A DNA stretch of 6,184 nucleotides from an uncultured delta proteobacterium (GTDB taxonomy: Bacteria; UBA10199; GCA-002796325; 1-14-0-20-49-13): contig CAIPVD010000364.1 in assembly GCA_903868375.1 (NCBI GenBank), positions 1 through 6,184 of the forward strand. Direction: 5' to 3'. Made by a program: the position numbers and the translations under genes. A model generated the notes under the pieces. That model searched no databases, had not been told where the DNA came from, and worked only from the letters and a program-made list of their open reading frames with translations. This document shows, piece after piece, positions 5,349-6,184 of the stretch; positions within the stretch are counted from its first letter, which is position 1, and each line of letters starts with the position of its first letter.

Positions 5349-6184
5349 CTAAATTTCAATTTCTCCCTTAAATACAACCTCCGCCGTACCTGTTAAAAAT
5401 ACCTTGCCGGTCTTGGCATCCCAATTGACAGTGACCTTGCCTCCCGGCTGCGCAACCGTAATTTCACGGCCCGTAAATCCGTTAAGCACGCTTGCGACCG
5501 TAGCTGCACACGCACCGGTCCCGCAACCCTCGGTTTCTCCAGCACCACGCTCCCACACGCGCATCTTCACCTCTGTTTGCGAAATTATCTGCACGAACTC
5601 GACGTTCGTTCTTTTCGGAAAAGAATGATAGGTCTCGATATAAGGCCCATACTTTTCCACGGGGCAAATATCGACATCTTCTACAAATATCACCGTATGC
5701 GGATTTCCCATGGAAATGCAGGTTATCCTGAATTCTTTAAGTTCCGTCTTGAGTGGGCGGTTGATTATCCTTCCGCTCAAATTCACAGGGATATCTTTTC
5801 CCTTCATGATCGGTTCGCCCATATTAACCTGGAACGAATGCTTGCCTAAACACTTAACCGTTTTGATTCCGGCAAGCGTTTCGAAACCTATTTCGCGTTT
5901 TTGCGTTAATTTTTCTTCGATCGCATATTTCGCCGCGCAGCGAATACCGTTGCCGCACATCTCCGCTTCGCTCCCGTCAGGATTGAATATCTGCAATTTG
6001 AAATCGGCCTTTCTTCCTTTATATAAAAGAAGAAGCTGGTCGGCGCCTACACCCCTGCGCCTGTCGCAAAGATCGCGCCCCAATTTTTGTAAGGATTGTG
6101 GTTTGAAACCGATGCATGGAAGGACGACGAAATCGTTCCCACTACCATACATCTTGGTGAACGGACGCCCCTTTGGTTTTACAG
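5349..6184 (-). CDS. dapF: Diaminopimelate epimerase (DapF), N-terminus cut by window edge
   Basis: DapF (EC 5.1.1.7) interconverts LL- and meso-diaminopimelate without a cofactor, using two cysteines as acid and base. Counting from the ATG at 6152 these are C66 in 'MCGNGIRC' and C210 in 'GCGTGAC'. Also visible are 'GSGNDFVV' (3-10), 'GVGADQLL' (34-41), 'NPDGSEAEMCGNG' (57-69), 'GNPHTV' (149-154) and 'ERGAGETEGCGTGA' (201-214). That ATG gives 267 residues but is probably not the start: the frame stays open to the right edge and encodes 'KPKGRPFTK' before it, matching the 'F-x-K-M-x-G-x-GNDF' beginning of DapF proteins. No ribosome binding site lies near 6152. The start is therefore beyond the window and at least ten more residues belong to the protein. 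The gene appears to lead the dap cluster, with other genes possibly further upstream. Confidence 0.94.
   Translation of the reverse strand, partial: VKPKGRPFTKMYGSGNDFVVLPCIGFKPQSLQKLGRDLCDRRRGVGADQLLLLYKGRKADFKLQIFNPDGSEAEMCGNGIRCAAKYAIEEKLTQKREIGFETLAGIKTVKCLGKHSFQVNMGEPIMKGKDIPVNLSGRIINRPLKTELKEFRITCISMGNPHTVIFVEDVDICPVEKYGPYIETYHSFPKRTNVEFVQIISQTEVKMRVWERGAGETEGCGTGACAATVASVLNGFTGREITVAQPGGKVTVNWDAKTGKVFLTGTAEVVFKGEIEI

Overview
The window is bacterial and gene-dense, with no stretch over about 100 bases outside a likely gene. Lysine and peptidoglycan genes of the diaminopimelate aminotransferase (DapL) route run leftward, with two unrecognised secreted-protein genes embedded among them. 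A partial cysteine-rich repeat protein gene runs rightward and meets them tail to tail. A meso-diaminopimelate pathway through DapL, together with MopE-type 'CxGxDxxCxGxTDE' repeats, points to a deltaproteobacterium-like lineage (Myxococcota, Desulfobacterota or a related uncultivated phylum). This placement is inferred from gene content, not from a marker gene.

Layout from left to right: (1) positions 1-1112, plus strand, hold the C-terminal 369 residues of a surface or secreted protein with four tandem ~56-residue, six-cysteine repeats and a cysteine-rich end domain. (2) Positions 1109-2272, minus, are dapL; its stop codon overlaps the stop of the repeat protein by 4 bases. (3) Positions 2274-3005, minus, are dapB, one base upstream of dapL. 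(4) Positions 3073-3672 and 3721-4308, minus, are two paralogous genes for small exported proteins with six conserved cysteines; I do not recognise the family. (5) Positions 4381-5256, minus, are dapA. (6) Positions 5257-5344 are an unusual leader of direct and inverted copies of a 12-bp word. (7) Positions 5349-6184, minus, are dapF, whose start lies beyond the right edge.

In transcription order the cluster is dapF, dapA, two secreted-protein genes, dapB, dapL. DapA, DapB, DapL and DapF together convert aspartate semialdehyde and pyruvate into meso-diaminopimelate in four steps, so the diaminopimelate branch is complete here without succinylase or acetylase genes. The main cluster promoter would lie upstream of dapF, outside the window. 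A plausible sigma70-type promoter and strong ribosome binding sites in front of the secreted pair suggest they can be expressed independently of the dap genes around them.

The best candidates for something undescribed are the six-cysteine secreted paralog pair interrupting the dap cluster and the repeat-built leader of dapA. In that leader a 12-bp stem is kept by a G-U pair only in the RNA made in the dap direction.
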